Origin: Metellina segmentata
Lineage: Eukaryota > Arthropoda > Arachnida > Araneae > Tetragnathidae
DNA: 64,000 bases
Assembly: GCA_947359465.1 (NCBI GenBank)
Contig: OX375874.1
Location: 95,427,172 to 95,491,171 of the forward strand
Direction: 5' to 3'
The notes beneath the pieces are model-generated. The model made no database searches. It was not told the DNA's origin and saw only the letters and a program-made list of their open reading frames with translations. The translations under genes and the position numbers were made by a program. Each line of letters begins with the position of its first letter. Within the stretch, counting starts at the first letter, position 1. Of the stretch, positions 61,101 through 64,000 are shown one piece after another.

Positions 61101-64000
61101 AATTATCACCCCCCCCCAATGGCGTGCATATACGACCTTAATCATTGGCCACATGTGAAGGAGCACCCAGTGGGAGGACTATCATTGCCCCTAACAAAGG
61201 ACAGCACAATTTACATCCATGCCCTGAACTCTTATTCAAACCAGGAACCTTCTGATCAAGAGACTAACACCTTAACCACTAGACCGGTTGGTCGCATACA
61301 TTTAATAAATTTAATTTTTTACTTTTGTTCGGAAAAAATTGTGCACATTTGAAGTTGCCAACTGATATTTTACCTCAAAATCAATTCATTTTAATCTTAT
61401 TTTTTACCCTTCCAAAATATAATTTTAATAAAAGAGCCCAAGTTTAATAAGAAAAATAAAGGTACATGTTTTACTCTTAGGACTTTCTATAAAAATAAAT
61501 ACTTCACCAAATACTTACTTTAAACTGAATTTCCGTGAACAACATGTATAAAATACTATAACCAATGTGAACAAATGGCTTTAAAACCTTACCCTTCAAG
61601 AAAGAATATAAAACCACATACAATTACAGCACTCTACATACATTAATTTGAATAAAATAGCATTAAAAAGTTTAAATACTCTTATTCAGTAAGAATAATA
61701 TTTCTTTTAAATGCAAAAGAAAATAAAACCACCAGCAATACAAGCAAAAAGCATAGTACTAATAAAGATTTAAAATATCACAAATACTAAAACAAGCTAA
61801 GCTAATACAGGATATATCACATCTTACAGAAATAAACTATATTTTATAAAATATATCCAAGCAAAAATATATTATTCCTTTAATGCATATAAAAAGGGCA
61901 CAAGCTTGAAAATAAAAAATGACGAATGAATTAGTTTTTAACATGAAGAGTGTTTTCTTCATACTAAATGAAAATGTAGTAACTACGGAATCTAAGACTA
62001 AAATACTGATTCATTGGCTGTACACTTCCAAGTTACTTTGAATAAAATGTATAACAATGACTTTATAGTACAAAGAAATTATGAAATTAATATATTAGTT
62101 CTTTGCACATACACACCATACTTAAACACAAGCTATCACATATCATCATGCATGCTCTGAAATATCTATTACAGTATTTACACAAAGTCACTACCCTTAA
62201 AACATTATAAAATCACTTAAAATTATATAAAATAATTTTTTAATTTTGTTTTGAGTGTTAAAATTTTGATTATTAACTTAAAAGTGATGCACATCCAACA
62301 AGCATCTCAAATTAGAACATACTACTTACAGAAATTTTTATTGGCGCAAAAAAGATGTAAAATAGATGTTTGATATAATGTAATATTTTTCTTCAAAAAC
62401 ATTGCTATGTTGTAATAGAAATTCAACATTAATTGAAATAGGATTTGTAAGCTTCTATGTTCAGAAAACAATTGTTTTGGCGTTTCACATAAAATTGTTA
62501 GTATTTTTAGTAAAAAATGCTTTTATAACACTGTACTGGATTAGTATCTAGAAGCCAGTTGCCAGGAGAATACAGGAATTAAAAGCAAGCTAAAAATTAG
62601 ATTTGAATGTCTGCATTTAATAAAAATTACTTGAATTTTACAGTGCCTTATATCTCAAGTTGATTGCAAGGATATATTGTAAAGGCAGTGACTAGACATA
62701 AAAATATGTTTCATTTGATTTCATTTAGAAAATACTTCAAAAGTAGCAGGTGTTTGTTCCAATAGTTATTACAATACAGAGTCCATTTAATATTTTACAT
62801 GGGGGCTCCATGTCTCCACATGTCGCCAAGTACTATACAAAACAAGCAACAAAGCTGCCTCATCCTTTAGAAGGAGCAGCAATTCGTTTTTAAAACTTAT
62901 TCAACAGATGATAAAAAGTGATCACTGATTGTACATGCTTTATACAGAACAGTAAAATGTGGCTAGTTTCTTAAGCATACACTATATTTTGCAGTTTAAA
63001 ACTTTCAAACAATAATCACATAAAAATTTGAAACTAAGATCAGAACACAATTCGTTTGTACCAAATGTATTTATATAAATCCTAAATATAAAATGAAATC
63101 TAAAAGTCCTTTTTATCATAATTTCCAAATTATCCCATCAGCAAACATATTTCATGAGCCATTAAGAGTTTACAGATTTTGAAAAACGAAACTTATACGG
63201 AACTGTAGTAGAATGTCCTAATTTAGTTTAAAAAGAGAAATTAACAAATTTAAGTCTGAGGGATTAAATGTTATTTAACCAAGTCTGTCACAAGCATGTT
63301 CCAATTAAATTATTATGAATCGTAATAAGATAATAGGATGTAGTCTAATCAAAGTTTCACTGATCTATCACACGACAATTTTCTTTAAAATACTAATTCT
63401 CGTACACAGCATAATTATTCGGTATGCGACTAATTTAAGATGTTTCCTTTTTTTTTTAACAAGATAATAAAATCATGTGTCTACAGTAAAAAAATGTGCA
63501 AAATATTACCTATAGGAGAAGTGGAAAAGGCACTTTTACATTTATGGCTTAACTGATTTTCAGCACAAATTAACAAATTACGGAATTTGAAAACTATTTT
63601 ATTCAGTTTTAAATTTTTCTCAAAAGTTTCAAATAGATGTTAATTTAAAAGTAGAGAGTTTATAATTTGAAATTTAAAACTGGCAATAGCAAATATGTTT
63701 TTGAAAAAATATTTAAAAAAAAACACCTTTTAACAAATAAATGTATTAATAGGGTTAAGAAATTCAGACAAATCTAGATTTAAAAAATATTTTTAAAACT
63801 GAATATATATCTATCAGTTTTTGAAAAGTGTAGCACATAATTTTAAAATTTATTAGATAACATTATTCTAATGCTTCAATTTTCTTACACGGATATTTCA
63901 CATAAGTCAAACAGCACACGACAGTATATCATTCCAAGCAGTTCCATTAAACTAAAATAATCACATTATGGCTTTTGCAAGCTGTTTCAATAGTACAAAA
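58190..64000. other. transposon-poor, exon-free AT-rich stretch
   Basis: Apart from one SINE at 61105-61297 I see no coding exon, repeat or terminal inverted repeat. The plus strand looks richer in A than T, opposite to the dynein introns. It may be an intron or long 3' UTR of a minus-strand gene whose coding part lies to the right. Confidence 0.4.
61105..61297 (-). mobile_element. tRNA-derived SINE
   Basis: On the minus strand it starts GCGACCAACCGGTCTAGTGG with a B box CCTGGTTTGAATAAG, matching the head of the 55,116 copy. It lies alone in otherwise transposon-poor sequence. Confidence 0.6.

Overview
The window is a piece of an AT-rich animal nuclear genome with introns, most likely an arthropod. 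An arachnid is my guess from intron size and transposon content, but nothing here proves it. Two protein-coding genes can be assembled exon by exon with consistent splice phases.

(1) Bases 962-39692, plus strand: the 3' part of the cytoplasmic dynein 1 heavy chain gene. There are 43 sequential coding exons. Together they give 1,925 codons plus a stop, about 41% of a roughly 4,640-residue protein, running from the end of AAA3 through AAA4, the stalk, the microtubule-binding domain (MTBD), AAA5, AAA6 and the C-terminal domain. The first half of the gene lies left of the window. The most interesting point is that MTBD exon 14 exists in two intact copies, 14a (11518-11713) and 14b (12414-12609). 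Both are exactly 196 nt, have the same phases, and encode about 78% identical peptides. Using both copies, or neither, puts a stop in frame, so they should be mutually exclusive. The animal could therefore make two dynein motors differing only in the microtubule-contacting head.

(2) Bases 54454-39936, minus strand: a complete five-exon gene for a 125-residue protein that I recognise as the RNase P/MRP subunit Rpp14. It converges on the dynein gene, with only 243 bp between the two stop codons, so the 3' UTRs probably overlap. Its two central introns are about 7 kb each and full of transposons.

The rest is mobile DNA and unassigned sequence. The mobile DNA includes a pogo-like element (49383-51604) inserted into an older SINE, two inverted hAT-like copies (36760-37714 and 41115-44193), and hAT-type elements with perfect 8-bp target duplications (13427-14110, 52607-52776, 56682-57405). 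It also includes a terminal-repeat element with internal motif arrays (83-875), a deleted Tc1/mariner element (34483-35193), Tigger-like elements, four Helitron-like copies, CR1-like and other LINE remnants, and several tRNA-derived SINEs. From about 58.2 kb to the right edge I see almost no transposons or exons. By eye the plus strand there is richer in A than T, the opposite of the dynein introns, which would fit transcription on the minus strand (long 3' UTR or intron).
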